Shown in pieces: positions 44,574 to 53,409 of a stretch of 64,000 nt of DNA. The first letter of the stretch is position 1. Each line of letters begins with the position of its first letter. The translations under genes were made by a program, and so were the position numbers. Source of the stretch: JABCYV01 sp963696025. Its GTDB lineage: Bacteria > Acidobacteriota > Terriglobia > Terriglobales > Acidobacteriaceae. Under the pieces are notes generated by a model, which was not told the DNA's origin, ran no database searches, and worked only from the letters and a program-made list of their open reading frames with translations. The stretch is taken from assembly GCA_963696025.1 (NCBI GenBank), contig CAVOII010000014.1:806001-870000 (forward strand), written 5' to 3'.

Positions 44574-44708
44574 GGGCGCAACCTTAGCAGATCAGCAGGC
44601 GCGACGGAACAAGCGTCCAACACCGCACCAGCGGTTTCCGCTTCCCCTGAGTTAGACTAGAAGAATCTGACGAGCTTTTCGCCGCGCCGCGCAACTGAGG
44701 AGAACCCG

Positions 44709-45029
44709 ATGCCTGCATTAACCGAAGACGAAGTTCTAAGCGCCTTGAAGCAATGTTACGACCCAGAAATTCCAGTCAATATCGTCGACCTTGGCCTGAT
44801 CTACAACGTTCGCTTTGATCCCGCGCCTGAAGATCGCCAAGACGTAACTGTGGACATGACGCTCACCGCGCAAGGCTGCCCATCACACGTTATGATCGGG
44901 GAACAGGTAAAAGCCCGAGTCGAGCAAATGCCGGGCGTGCGCAACGCGACCGTCAATGTGGTCTGGAATCCGCCATGGACGCCGGAACGCTTAAGCCCAG
45001 ACGCCAGAAAGCAACTTGGTATCGAGTAA
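44709..45029 (+). CDS. MIP18/SufT-type iron-sulfur assembly protein (DUF59)
   Basis: The 106-residue protein is a single DUF59 domain with LKQCYDPEIPVNIVDLGLIY near residue 13, TLTAQGCPSHVMIGEQVK near 51 and NVVWNPPWTPERLSPDAR at the end. It keeps the conserved Cys of GCPSH. Relatives serve iron-sulfur cluster insertion or maturation of targets. No suf genes are in the window. Confidence 0.9.
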   Translation: MPALTEDEVLSALKQCYDPEIPVNIVDLGLIYNVRFDPAPEDRQDVTVDMTLTAQGCPSHVMIGEQVKARVEQMPGVRNATVNVVWNPPWTPERLSPDARKQLGIE

Positions 45030-45031
45030 TT

Positions 45032-45313
45032 TTAAGTCTCGATCAGCGACTCGAACCAAGTTGAACTTCGTTTTTCCGCGATTTCGGCGAGACGTTCCCC
45101 AGCTCGCGATGCGGCATCCAGAAACTTTGTTCCGCGTTCCACGTAGCGGGGCAGATTCTCCCGGAACTCGGCAAATTTCTCCGGATACTCCGACGCCACA
45201 GTGGCCAGGCTTACTCCGGCCAGAATGAAGCCCGCGGTTCGGTTGCCTTTCAAGAACATAATCGCGCTTGTCCCCGCTGAACCTGCCAGCAATGCCCGCT
45301 TCCAATTTTCCAT
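45032..45313 (-). CDS. Small hypothetical protein
   Basis: The 93-residue protein has one or two weakly hydrophobic segments near 6-20 and 24-40 and an amphipathic C-terminal helix. No domain is recognised. Only two bases separate its stop from that of the convergent MIP18-type gene. Confidence 0.5.
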   Translation of the reverse strand: MENWKRALLAGSAGTSAIMFLKGNRTAGFILAGVSLATVASEYPEKFAEFRENLPRYVERGTKFLDAASRAGERLAEIAEKRSSTWFESLIET

Positions 45314-45394
45314 TACCGCCTCCGATGTGACATTGTAGTCCGGGGCTTGAAGCCCGATACTTTATATTCCTGCAGCTTATCTGGGAGAACTTTG

Positions 45395-46552
45395 ATGCTG
45401 GAACTCCGCCGCGCGGCTTGCATTTTTGCCGCGATCTTTTCGTTTGTCAGCTTAGCTTCCCCTCAATCCAAACCGCGAGCCCGCGATCTCGGAGTTCCCT
45501 TTGACGGCACACCTGGCCCGCTCAATGCTATTACCGACGTGAAAGGCGTTGAAATCGGCCATACGACGTTGATTTCTGGAAATGGCCCGCTGAAGGTTGG
45601 CGTTGGGCCGGTACGCACGGGAGTGACCGCGATCCTCCCTCGCGGCAAGAACTCCACGGAGAAGGTGCTTGCAGGGTGGTTCACGTTGAACGGCAGCGGC
45701 GAGATGACCGGCACGACCTGGGTCGAAGAATCTGGCTTTCTCGAGGGCCCTGTGATGATCACCAATACTCACAGTGTGGGCGTGGTCCGAGATGCGGTGA
45801 TTGCCTGGCGAATCAAGCACGGCCCGCCCGATGAGGACGGTTACTGGTGGTCGACGCCTGTCGTGGCCGAAACCGACGATAGCGGTTTGAACGACATGAA
45901 TGGCTTCCACATAAAGCCGGAACATGTATTCCATGCACTCGACATTGCCCACCAGGGGCCGGTGGAAGAAGGCAATGTCGGTGGCGGCACCGGCTCAAAT
46001 TGCTTTGACTTCAAGGGAGGCGTGGGGACCGCATCTCGAAGGCTGGATGCGAAATTAGGAGGGTACACGGTCGGCGTGCTCGTGAGTTGCAATTACGGAG
46101 ATGGAGATCAATTATTGATTGCCGGCATACCGGTTGGCCGCGAGATTCTCAAGGACAAGCTGAAGAACGGCGACCGCGGCTCGATCATTGTCGTAGTCGC
46201 AACCGATGCTCCGCTCCTGCCGCATCAACTAAAAGGAGTCGCCAAGCGGGTGTCGCTCGGACTGGGCAGAGTTGGCGGCTACTCGAGCGACCTTTCCGGC
46301 GACATCTTCCTTGCATTCTCAACCGCCAATCCCGGAACTGCCGGAACCAAGGGACTCTACCGGCTCACCATGGTCCCCAACGATCAAATGGACCCGATTT
46401 TTCTGGCGACCGTGCAAGCGACTGAGGAAGCGGTGATCAACACCATGGTGGCGGCCGAAACGATGACGGGAGTCGACAACCACACGGTGATCGCGCTACC
46501 GCACCATCAGCTTCGCGAAGTATTGAAGAAATACAACCGGCTAGTGAAGTAG
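45395..46552 (+). CDS. DmpA/BapA-type peptidase (P1 family), exported
   Basis: The 385-residue protein has a signal peptide (about 1-25) and the P1-peptidase domain, an Ntn-type aminopeptidase that is activated by cutting itself into two chains. The central region VEEGNVGGGTGSNCFDFKGGVGTASR (given in parts: GNVGGGTGSNCFDFKGG, then VGTASR) marks the cleavage and nucleophile region. Other markers are GVEIGHTTL near 51 and LLPHQLKGVAKRVSLGLGR near 278. DmpA-type enzymes act on D-amino acid or beta-amino acid peptides. The ATG was chosen for GGGAG seven to eight bases upstream. Confidence 0.9.
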   Translation: MLELRRAACIFAAIFSFVSLASPQSKPRARDLGVPFDGTPGPLNAITDVKGVEIGHTTLISGNGPLKVGVGPVRTGVTAILPRGKNSTEKVLAGWFTLNGSGEMTGTTWVEESGFLEGPVMITNTHSVGVVRDAVIAWRIKHGPPDEDGYWWSTPVVAETDDSGLNDMNGFHIKPEHVFHALDIAHQGPVEEGNVGGGTGSNCFDFKGGVGTASRRLDAKLGGYTVGVLVSCNYGDGDQLLIAGIPVGREILKDKLKNGDRGSIIVVVATDAPLLPHQLKGVAKRVSLGLGRVGGYSSDLSGDIFLAFSTANPGTAGTKGLYRLTMVPNDQMDPIFLATVQATEEAVINTMVAAETMTGVDNHTVIALPHHQLREVLKKYNRLVK

Positions 46553-46863
46553 GGTAATACCAAGTCGACTATCACCTACTCCCAATAACTCTTACCGTGC
46601 TTCAGGAGGATGGTGCTGCTGGCAGAGCCGTCTGGCCGCTGGAATGTGCCTTTAATGATTCCGTTCTGTAACGTGCCGGCGAAGGTTCTTGATTCCAGGT
46701 AGGCAGGGGGCAAAGAGGAGTAGCCGTCTCGTCTTTTCTCGGTGTGCGCCCACGCACTTCTCATTCATAGTTTTCACACGCGATTGACTTTCTGGTGATA
46801 AGATTGCCTACTGGACGTTCCCTTCCCCTCGCGTCAGCTACCGGTTTATTTGGGAGGTGTGCA
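46553..46863. other. Non-coding gap with a possible gene remnant
   Basis: No convincing gene is visible in this 311-base gap. A 62-codon minus-strand frame is listed separately. A TTGACT hexamer near 46783 with a weak partner 17 bases on could be the promoter of the next gene, but the -10 match is poor. Confidence 0.5.
46576..46764 (-). CDS. Possible short hypothetical protein or gene remnant
   Basis: A 62-codon frame ends GTLQNGIIKGTFQRPDGS..., which has the look of the C-terminal beta strands of a longer secreted domain. No ribosome-binding site or neighbours support it. It may be a fragment of a decayed gene rather than a gene. Confidence 0.25.
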   Translation of the reverse strand: MRSAWAHTEKRRDGYSSLPPAYLESRTFAGTLQNGIIKGTFQRPDGSASSTILLKHGKSYWE

Positions 46864-47499
46864 ATGCACGTGCGTGTAGTACCTGTGCCTGCCCGGACCA
46901 CGCTCTTATTGTTCTCGCAACGGTTTCTAGTTATCGCGGGGTTGTCGCTTCTGACGGTAACCGCCTTCGCTCAGACGGAGGCTGCGTTCCGTCCACTATT
47001 GCAGCCGCAAGAGAGGGATCGGATCGCACGCGAAGTGATCGAGAATCCCGATCTCAAGCCGCTGATGGCGCAAGGACCGCTGCGCGTAATTTCCGTTACT
47101 TCCTATGTTCCCCCTAAAAAAGGAGGACCCGCCGCCGAGACGAAGGCGGTAACGATAATTGTATTTAGCTATGGTGAGGGTCGAGCCTACCGCGTCCTTT
47201 ATCAGCCAAGCGCGAAGCGTGTGGTAAGCCGCGAACTGCTGCCCGGGCGCCCTCAGCCGTCAGCGGAGGAAAGAAAAGAGGTCTACAGTCTGATACGTGC
47301 TGATGGGGCGCATGCCAAGTTGCTCGCCGCCGGAGACGTGCTCGAAGGCGGGTTCGCGGTAGACGGTCCTCCCGGAAGTTCCGAGCGTGACCGCTTTGTG
47401 CAAGTGCTCGTGCTTTCGGCTGACCGCCAAAGCTTTGTGCGGGTTGTCACCGTGGATCTCACTACCACGAAGATCGTGTCTTCCGTGCCGAAAGAGTAA
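46864..47499 (+). CDS. Exported protein like the N-terminal domains of copper amine oxidase
   Basis: The 211-residue protein has a long signal peptide (about 1-38, cut near AFAQT) and then an alpha/beta region. The pattern RPQPSAEERKEVYSLIRAD near 132, GGFAVDGPPG near 163 and RFVQVLVLSADRQSFVRVVTVDL near 177 resembles the N2/N3 domains that precede the catalytic domain in copper amine oxidases. The ATG was chosen for GGGAGG six bases upstream. It ends 11 bases before the gene that resembles the catalytic domain, so the two may form one split enzyme. Confidence 0.6.
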   Translation: MHVRVVPVPARTTLLLFSQRFLVIAGLSLLTVTAFAQTEAAFRPLLQPQERDRIAREVIENPDLKPLMAQGPLRVISVTSYVPPKKGGPAAETKAVTIIVFSYGEGRAYRVLYQPSAKRVVSRELLPGRPQPSAEERKEVYSLIRADGAHAKLLAAGDVLEGGFAVDGPPGSSERDRFVQVLVLSADRQSFVRVVTVDLTTTKIVSSVPKE

Positions 47500-47510
47500 A
47501 GGAGAACGAG

Positions 47511-48542
47511 ATGCGTGTATTCCACTTCGCTCTGCTGGTTTTGATGCTTGTGACGTTGTCGTTAGGCGGGTCGGTCTTTGCACAAACCTGCAACTCCCTT
47601 TCCTGGCCGGACGTCAATCCGGTCTGGAGTATGTGCTGGATTCCGCCGGATTTAAGTTCCGGCCCGGACGGCTCCGGACTTGAACTTCACGATGTTCAGT
47701 ACAAGGGTCACGAAGTCCTCGTCAAGGCCAACATCCCGGTTTTAAATGTGCTTTATGACCAAGGCGGTTGCGGTGGACCCTATTTTTCCTATCGCGACTG
47801 GGCCTCGGAGCTTTGGCCGTTTGTAGCGAACAACGTAGTTTCGCCCGGGGTTGCCGAACCGACAAGTGCACCGATAACCGACTGCCAGCACCCGGGCACC
47901 GACGAAGGTTCCTTCAGCGGAGTTGCGATTCAGAAGGGCACAGACAAACTTATTTTAACTACTCAAATGGCGGCCGGATGGTACCGCTATATCCAGCAGT
48001 GGATCTTTTATGCCGACGGAAACTTTTCTCCGCGCGTCGCATTTACGGCGTTCAACAGCGCCTGTATTTACCATCTTCATACTCACAATGTTTATTGGCG
48101 GTTGAATTTCGATATCGATCTGGCCAATGACGATGTAGTGGACAGCGGGCCGCACCTCATCACTGACCAGTGCTGCTGGACCCCGATTACGACTGAGACC
48201 TCTGACAAACGTTCCAGTCCATTCTCGAAGACCAGCCTCTGGCGGGTACGCAACAAATCAACTGGGCGGGGCTACGTAATCGTGGACAACCCTGCTGACG
48301 GCGTCGCCGACGCATTCGGCGACGCGGATCGCTGGGTGCTTAACTACCACGCCAACGAAGAGGATGACGGCGGAGCGACTTCTGGCCCGGACGGTGACGC
48401 CATTCACATCGACAAGTTTTTGAATGGAGAAAGCGTGGACGGCGCGGATGTCGTGGTTTGGTACCACGCTGGACACAAACATAAATTTCCGTTTTCCTGT
48501 ATCCCGGTGGGCCCCACGATGGTTCCGTTTGGATCGTGGTAA
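47511..48542 (+). CDS. Copper amine oxidase-like catalytic domain, exported, divergent
   Basis: The 343-residue protein has a signal peptide (about 1-24, VFAQT) and the copper amine oxidase core. GSGLELHDVQY near 55, HTHNVYWRLNFDID at 190-203 (copper ligands His190, His192 in H-x-H) and VVVWYHAGHKHKFP near 314 (third ligand His324) all align with the family pattern. At the topaquinone site, where classical enzymes read N-Y-D/E-Y, this protein reads W-Y-R-Y (157-160), keeping the cofactor Tyr158 but not its Asn or Asp neighbours. Whether it makes topaquinone is therefore doubtful. Cys residues are frequent, as in secreted proteins. Confidence 0.65.
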   Translation: MRVFHFALLVLMLVTLSLGGSVFAQTCNSLSWPDVNPVWSMCWIPPDLSSGPDGSGLELHDVQYKGHEVLVKANIPVLNVLYDQGGCGGPYFSYRDWASELWPFVANNVVSPGVAEPTSAPITDCQHPGTDEGSFSGVAIQKGTDKLILTTQMAAGWYRYIQQWIFYADGNFSPRVAFTAFNSACIYHLHTHNVYWRLNFDIDLANDDVVDSGPHLITDQCCWTPITTETSDKRSSPFSKTSLWRVRNKSTGRGYVIVDNPADGVADAFGDADRWVLNYHANEEDDGGATSGPDGDAIHIDKFLNGESVDGADVVVWYHAGHKHKFPFSCIPVGPTMVPFGSW

Positions 48543-48811
48543 AAAACGACCTGGCACTCCACGGACCAAGCCGGAAGAGTACCAGGCCGAAAGAGTGAAG
48601 ATCTTCAATGTCAGATAACCGCGAATCTACCTCACACCGCCACCCGATGCAAGACTCGAGTGCCATATTGCAGGGCTAACCCATTAGAAGTAAACCGATC
48701 GGGGACTAATCCACGTGGGTAGTTGTTTAGATTCAAGAGAAATATAGAGTTTCGCTAGCGCATCCTCAGCTGACCTCCCCCCAGCCTGGCAGCGCCCAAC
48801 CAGGAGGAAAC

Positions 48812-49402
48812 ATGAAGAGTGTAATCTGTAGAATACTGCCCCTTCTCGCTATTGCCCTCGTGCTGGGAGTGGTCTCAGGGACCGCTCTGGCCCAGGATAG
48901 TAGCACCTACGCTCTCACGTATTATTCAAACGCGAACACGGCTGGCGCGCCGGATGGCACGGTGCGAGTCATCAACGACGGCAACACAGGCGGCAGCCTA
49001 TGTGCGGCGTTTTATGTGTTCGATGACAGCCAGGAAATGCAGGAGTGCTGCAGCTGCCCGGTTACCGCCGATGGTTTGATCGCGGAATCCATCAACAAAA
49101 ACCTGCTTGCCAATTCTCTGACTTCGTTCGTAAACGTCAAAGGCGTTATCAAAGTGGTTTCGACTACCTCGAGTTCGGGCGTTTGCGATCCCACTAAGGG
49201 CGCTCCCACTGCTGGCATCCGGGGATGGGCTACTCACATCCAGAAGGCAACTACCGGGTATGCTATTACTGAGACTGAACTGCACGATGCGAACCTGGCG
49301 TCGTCTGAACTTGCTGGCTTGCAGCAGTTCTGCTCGTTCGAGATCATTCTCGGCAGCGGCCGCGGTACCTGCTCGTGCGGTGTCGAAGATCACGCTTTCT
49401 AG
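48812..49402 (+). CDS. Exported Cys-rich hypothetical protein
   Basis: The 196-residue protein has a signal peptide (about 1-27, TALAQD). The mature part has paired Cys motifs (CCSC near 78, CSCG near 189) and a beta-rich pattern, ALTYYSNANTAGAPDGTVRVIN. I cannot name a domain. AGGAGG stands six bases upstream. It follows the amine oxidase-like pair on the same strand after 269 bases and ends in a strong terminator. Confidence 0.75.
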   Translation: MKSVICRILPLLAIALVLGVVSGTALAQDSSTYALTYYSNANTAGAPDGTVRVINDGNTGGSLCAAFYVFDDSQEMQECCSCPVTADGLIAESINKNLLANSLTSFVNVKGVIKVVSTTSSSGVCDPTKGAPTAGIRGWATHIQKATTGYAITETELHDANLASSELAGLQQFCSFEIILGSGRGTCSCGVEDHAF

Positions 49403-49431
49403 GCCAACCATTTAGGAAGATTGGGTTGTTG

Positions 49432-49459
49432 GGGCTGCCGCGTTCGGTGGCCCTTTTTT
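49432..49459 (+). terminator. Rho-independent terminator
   Basis: GGGCTGCCG pairs with CGGTGGCCC around CGTT in a nine-base stem, followed by six T residues. It stands 30 bases after the stop of the Cys-rich protein. Confidence 0.8.
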
Positions 49460-49514
49460 CTTCCCCGGATTGGGTCAGCAGGCGCTCACGCACAATGCCG
49501 CAAATGGGCAGCCA

Positions 49515-50264
49515 CTAGTAAATCGCGTAACCGGGTGCCGGCGTGCGCAAATCCGGCTTGGATGCCATTAGCAGCAGCGCTCCAATCCGCTTGAAGCCGC
49601 GCATGTCCTCCAGACTGTGAAACGACTTGGTCTGGTAGTTGTCGGGCGTGGGCGTGTCATCGGGAATGCGCCTCGCCTGGACGTTTTCAAACGCATGCTT
49701 CTTCAACAGCTCGACATACTCCGCTTCCGAGCGCACATGCACCGGCACTTTGAGCTTATCCACCCATTGCAGTGAGTAGGGATTGTCTTTGTACAGGTTG
49801 ATCAGAATAAACAAGCGTCCGTGCGGCGCCATGACGCGGAAGAGTTCAGTCAGCGCGCGATCCTGGTCGGCATAGTAATAGAACGATTCAACCGAGAGCA
49901 CTTTGTCGAAGAAGTTTTCTTCCCAGGGAATCTGCTGCGCTGATCCAAACACGTATAGAATATTGTCGAAATCTTTCGACGCCGCACGAGCCCGGCGAAT
50001 CATTTCATCGGAGACGTCCAACCCAACAACCTGGCCAAAACCCTCGGGACCGTCGGCGACTAGTCGCGCCAGCAACCGCGTGGCCCAGCCTGCGCCGCAT
50101 CCGAGGTCGAGGACGCGCTCACCCGGACGCAAATCCATCAGCCGGATGGTCTTTTCGGTGATGGCGAGATGATGACGCTCCATCTTCTCGCCCTCACCTT
50201 CCTCGGCCCAGCGATTGAATTCGTTTTGTAGACGTTCATCGGGAGTCGGCGATTTTTCGGACAC
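49515..50264 (-). CDS. SAM-dependent methyltransferase (UbiE/class I type)
   Basis: The 249-residue protein has the class I methyltransferase signature: RVLDLGCGAGWATRLLARL near 48, GLDVSDEMI near 80 and the acidic loop FFDKVLSVESFYYYAD near 121, followed by VMAPHGRLFILI. The substrate is unknown. The GTG was chosen for GGAGAG about seven bases upstream; a longer start would add 23 unlikely residues. It is divergent from the small zinc-ribbon gene. Confidence 0.88.
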   Translation of the reverse strand: MSEKSPTPDERLQNEFNRWAEEGEGEKMERHHLAITEKTIRLMDLRPGERVLDLGCGAGWATRLLARLVADGPEGFGQVVGLDVSDEMIRRARAASKDFDNILYVFGSAQQIPWEENFFDKVLSVESFYYYADQDRALTELFRVMAPHGRLFILINLYKDNPYSLQWVDKLKVPVHVRSEAEYVELLKKHAFENVQARRIPDDTPTPDNYQTKSFHSLEDMRGFKRIGALLLMASKPDLRTPAPGYAIY

Positions 50265-50315
50265 AAACTGCTCTCCTTCGTTGTAGCAAAAGAATATGCT
50301 ACATTTGCGTGCCTC

Positions 50316-50483
50316 ATGACACCAGCTCCGCAACCCTCGCCCGAGCCCGAACCTGAGCGTCTTTACTGCCCTGACTGCGCCGAAGAGGTAGCGGATCCGC
50401 TCACCTGCGGCGATTGCTCTGCTGTTATCTGCCGCCGCTGTGGCACTCCCCTCGAATCCCCCGACGAACTCGGGATGGGATAG
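50316..50483 (+). CDS. Small zinc-ribbon protein
   Basis: A 55-codon ATG-to-TAG frame encodes a Pro/Glu-rich start followed by three Cys pairs in CPDC, CGDC and CRRC spaced 12 and 8 residues apart, a zinc-ribbon-like pattern. It lies 7 bases before the permease start. No clear ribosome-binding site is visible, but the Cys spacing is unlikely by chance. Confidence 0.6.
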   Translation: MTPAPQPSPEPEPERLYCPDCAEEVADPLTCGDCSAVICRRCGTPLESPDELGMG

Positions 50484-50489
50484 TCTGAG

Positions 50490-51974
50490 GTGGCAGACGC
50501 TAAGACCTCCGCCCCTCTAGTCTCGCCATCTCCTGGGGCATCTCTCGCTGAAGCGGAAGACCCCAACAAGCCGAAGCGGGTCATGGGATTCCGCGATCTT
50601 GTGCTGTTCTACGTGGTCACTGGAATCAGTCTGCGCTGGATCGCGACTGCCGCCGCCGCGGGCCCCAGTTCCATCATCATCTGGATTGGGGCGTGGCTTG
50701 CGTTTTATATGCCGCTCGCGCTGTCGGTTCTCGAACTCTCCTCGCGCTATCCCAACGAAGGCGGCATCTATGTTTGGACCAAGCGCGCTTTTGGCGACTT
50801 TTCCGGATTCATGTCGGCCTGGACCTACTGGACCTGCAACCTGCCCTACTTCCCCGCTGTTCTTTACTTCGCTGCCAGCAATGCGCTTTACATCCGGCAG
50901 GACGCCTGGGGACACCTCTCCGGCAGCACGAGCTACTTCATTGCCTTTTCTCTGCTAGCCCTGGGATTGGCAACGCTGCTCAACATTTTCGGACTGAACG
51001 TGGGCACCTGGTTGCACAATCTGGGCGCGCTCGCCATGTGGATTCCTGCCTGCATCATCATGGCGATGGGAGCCGTGGCTTGGCATCGCTATGGATCAGC
51101 AACATCGTTCACCGTGCACTCCATGACGCCCAGCCTTCACATCAACGATGTCATTTTCTGGTCGGTGTTGATCTACGCCTTCGCCGGCTGCGAGACTGCT
51201 TCGCTCATGGGAGGCGAGATCAAGAACGCCCGCCGCGCCATTCCATGGGCTCTGGTGATCGGTGGGACTACGGTGACGCTCTGCTACATCGTCGGGACTG
51301 CCAGCGTGCTGGTGGCGCTGCCCTCTTCCGAGGTCAGCAACTTGCAAGGATTGATGCAGGCGATTTCCAGCACGGCGCACCGCGTGGGTTTCGAAGGGGT
51401 CATTCCCTTCGCGGCATTTCTGATTATGCTGAGCAACGTCGGCGCGGCTGGCGCCTACCTGGCCGCGGTGGCACGGCTGCCCTTCGTTGCCGGCATTGAT
51501 TGCTTCCTGCCGCCGGTGTTCGGTGCGCTCCATCCGCGCTGGAAGACGCCATGGGTCGGACTCCTGACTCAGTTCGTTTTCGGCGCCATCTTCATCTTTC
51601 TCGGACAAGCCGGCACCAGCATCAAGGGCGCCTATGATGTGCTGGTCGCAATGGGCGTGATCACGTATTTCATTCCATACCTCTACCTATTCGCGGCCAT
51701 GTTCAAATTGCAGAACGAGCCCGCTGGACGAGAGGTGATTCGCGTTCCGGGAGGTAAGCCGGTGGCAAGGCTAATTGCCGTGGTGGGATCGATGACCACA
51801 ACCTTCACCATAGGATTATCGTTGATTCCGCAAGCAGACGAGCCGAACAAGCCGCTAGCCGTACTCAAGATCGTGGGATTGTCGGCCCTGCTGGTGCTGA
51901 TCGGAGCCTGGATCTACTGGACGGGAAAGCGAAGAGCCCGCGACCTTCCTCCACCGAAAACACGGTCATCGTGA
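50490..51974 (+). CDS. APC-family amino acid permease
   Basis: The 494-residue protein has about twelve membrane segments and the amino acid-polyamine-organocation pattern: FRDLVLFYVVTGISLRWIATA near 33, LSSRYPNEGGIYVWTKRAFG near 83 and YAFAGCETASLMGGEIKNARRAIPWA near 228. The substrate is not clear. The start is GTG. It converges with the GcvT-family gene across a repeat-rich gap. Confidence 0.93.
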   Translation: MADAKTSAPLVSPSPGASLAEAEDPNKPKRVMGFRDLVLFYVVTGISLRWIATAAAAGPSSIIIWIGAWLAFYMPLALSVLELSSRYPNEGGIYVWTKRAFGDFSGFMSAWTYWTCNLPYFPAVLYFAASNALYIRQDAWGHLSGSTSYFIAFSLLALGLATLLNIFGLNVGTWLHNLGALAMWIPACIIMAMGAVAWHRYGSATSFTVHSMTPSLHINDVIFWSVLIYAFAGCETASLMGGEIKNARRAIPWALVIGGTTVTLCYIVGTASVLVALPSSEVSNLQGLMQAISSTAHRVGFEGVIPFAAFLIMLSNVGAAGAYLAAVARLPFVAGIDCFLPPVFGALHPRWKTPWVGLLTQFVFGAIFIFLGQAGTSIKGAYDVLVAMGVITYFIPYLYLFAAMFKLQNEPAGREVIRVPGGKPVARLIAVVGSMTTTFTIGLSLIPQADEPNKPLAVLKIVGLSALLVLIGAWIYWTGKRRARDLPPPKTRSS

Positions 51975-51983
51975 GCGCAGCAT

Positions 51984-52005
51984 GCCCGTTCGCTCGCGAA
52001 CGGGC
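51984..52005. repeat. Perfect short hairpin
   Basis: GCCCGTTCGC pairs perfectly with GCGAACGGGC across two bases. It lies 10 bases past the permease stop, in a gap between convergent genes, and has no T-run. Confidence 0.5.
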
Positions 52006-52137
52006 GTACGAAGTCGAAGGACCTTGTGCAACCATGCAGCGGCATGGGGGTGCAAGGCATTCTGTCCTGACTGTATGCGAAGGGACTGTGCGTGACGGTC
52101 AACTCCTCGCGAGGTCGGAGGAGCACGACGCAACCAC

Positions 52138-52201
52138 CGGGTCCTTCGACTCCGCGGATGGGTCGCTAGCGCGACGCATTCGCTCCGCTCAGCATGACAA
52201 C
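52138..52201. repeat. Second copy of the TGTCATGCTGAGCG-ended repeat
   Basis: Read on the minus strand the unit begins TGTCATGCTGAGCG, the end also found at 41479, and its other end GGTCCTTCGACTC is inverted relative to GAAGTCGAAGGACC about 130 bases away. The gap is non-coding on both strands, and the shared ends suggest a repeated element. Confidence 0.45.
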
Positions 52202-52212
52202 GCTGTGACTTC

Positions 52213-53409
52213 TTACACCGGCGTCGCCGTCTTCCTCGTCGGATTGAAGAACGGAATCTTGACCACTTTCGCCGTTACCTTCTGCCGCACTGCCTCAACC
52301 GTGATCTCCATCTGCAGTTTCGAGCCAATTTGTGAGTGCACCGTCTCTACGCTGGCCAGCGCGATCATCTTCTTTAACACCGGAGACCATGTGGTGGTAG
52401 TGGCTTTGCCCACCTGCTTTTCGCCTAGATAAATTGGGACGGCCACGCGCGAGGCTTGAGTTGGCGCGGCGGGCGTCAGCCCGAACCTGTCAAACCGTTC
52501 TTCCACTTCTGGCCAATTGATCTCCAATCCGACCAATTGTCGCTCCACGCCGTTCTTTTGATCACGCGCTAAGGCCGCCTTGCCAATAAAATTTTCTTTT
52601 TCGAGATGGACCATCTTGCCGAATCCTAGCTCGTACGGAGAGTACTTCTGCGACGCGATGAGCGCTTTCTTGCTGCTGGTGTAATCGACTTCGATCAGCA
52701 ATAGGCCCGCTTCCACGCGCGCCACGTCCAGCGCCAACATGCCAGCTGCGTGAATGTCGAACTGGTTGCCTTTGTCCATCAACGCGTCCCAGACTTTCAC
52801 TGCATCATTCCATGAAACCCAGATCTCGTAGCCGAGGTCGCCAGTGTATCCGGTGCGCGAGACATCCACCGGGACGCCCGCGACTTTGCCGCGCGTCATG
52901 CGGAAATATTTCAAGTTGGTGATGTCGGCTTCGGCGACAACCTTCAGCAGCTTGCCTGAAGTTGGTCCCTGCAAAGCCAGCGCTGCGACCTTCTCGGAAA
53001 TATCTTCGATCTGGACGTCCATGTTCAGGCCGTTCTGACGAAACCAGCGCAGGCTGGGATCGGCCGCCGTCCAGCGATATTTGTTCTCTTCGAGGCGGGT
53101 GATGGTGCCGTCATCGATCACTTTGCCCTGCTCGTCGCACCAGCAGCAATAAATCACCTGCCCCACTTTCACTTTGTTGACGTCGCGGGTGATGATGCGA
53201 TCCACCAGCTTGGTGGCGTCTTTGCCGGTAACCAGATACTTGTAAAGCGGCGTAATGTCGATGAGCGCGGCCGCGTTGCGGATGGCGTTGTACTCGTGTT
53301 CGTGATGCGCCTCGTAAACGCTCACGGCGTAATAGCCCGACCACTCTCGGTAATTCAGGCTCTGGCACAGCGGAAAAGTTCTCTCGTGAAACGCAGTTCC
53401 AATGGGCAA
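52213..53409 (-). CDS. GcvT-family aminomethyltransferase
   Basis: The 398-residue protein has the GcvT fold: EWSGYYAVSVYEAHHEHEY near 20, DITPLYKYLVTGKDA near 51, TGYTGDLGYEIWV near 183, ALDVARVEAGLLLIEVDY near 225 and a C-terminal beta-barrel part. Members use tetrahydrofolate to move one-carbon units; it could be the glycine cleavage T protein or a relative. No gcvH or gcvP lies in the window. The likely start is TTG, because GAGG lies eight bases upstream and the homologue-like sequence LPIGTAFHERT begins there; a longer ATG frame is possible. Confidence 0.88.
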   Translation of the reverse strand: MPIGTAFHERTFPLCQSLNYREWSGYYAVSVYEAHHEHEYNAIRNAAALIDITPLYKYLVTGKDATKLVDRIITRDVNKVKVGQVIYCCWCDEQGKVIDDGTITRLEENKYRWTAADPSLRWFRQNGLNMDVQIEDISEKVAALALQGPTSGKLLKVVAEADITNLKYFRMTRGKVAGVPVDVSRTGYTGDLGYEIWVSWNDAVKVWDALMDKGNQFDIHAAGMLALDVARVEAGLLLIEVDYTSSKKALIASQKYSPYELGFGKMVHLEKENFIGKAALARDQKNGVERQLVGLEINWPEVEERFDRFGLTPAAPTQASRVAVPIYLGEKQVGKATTTTWSPVLKKMIALASVETVHSQIGSKLQMEITVEAVRQKVTAKVVKIPFFNPTRKTATPV

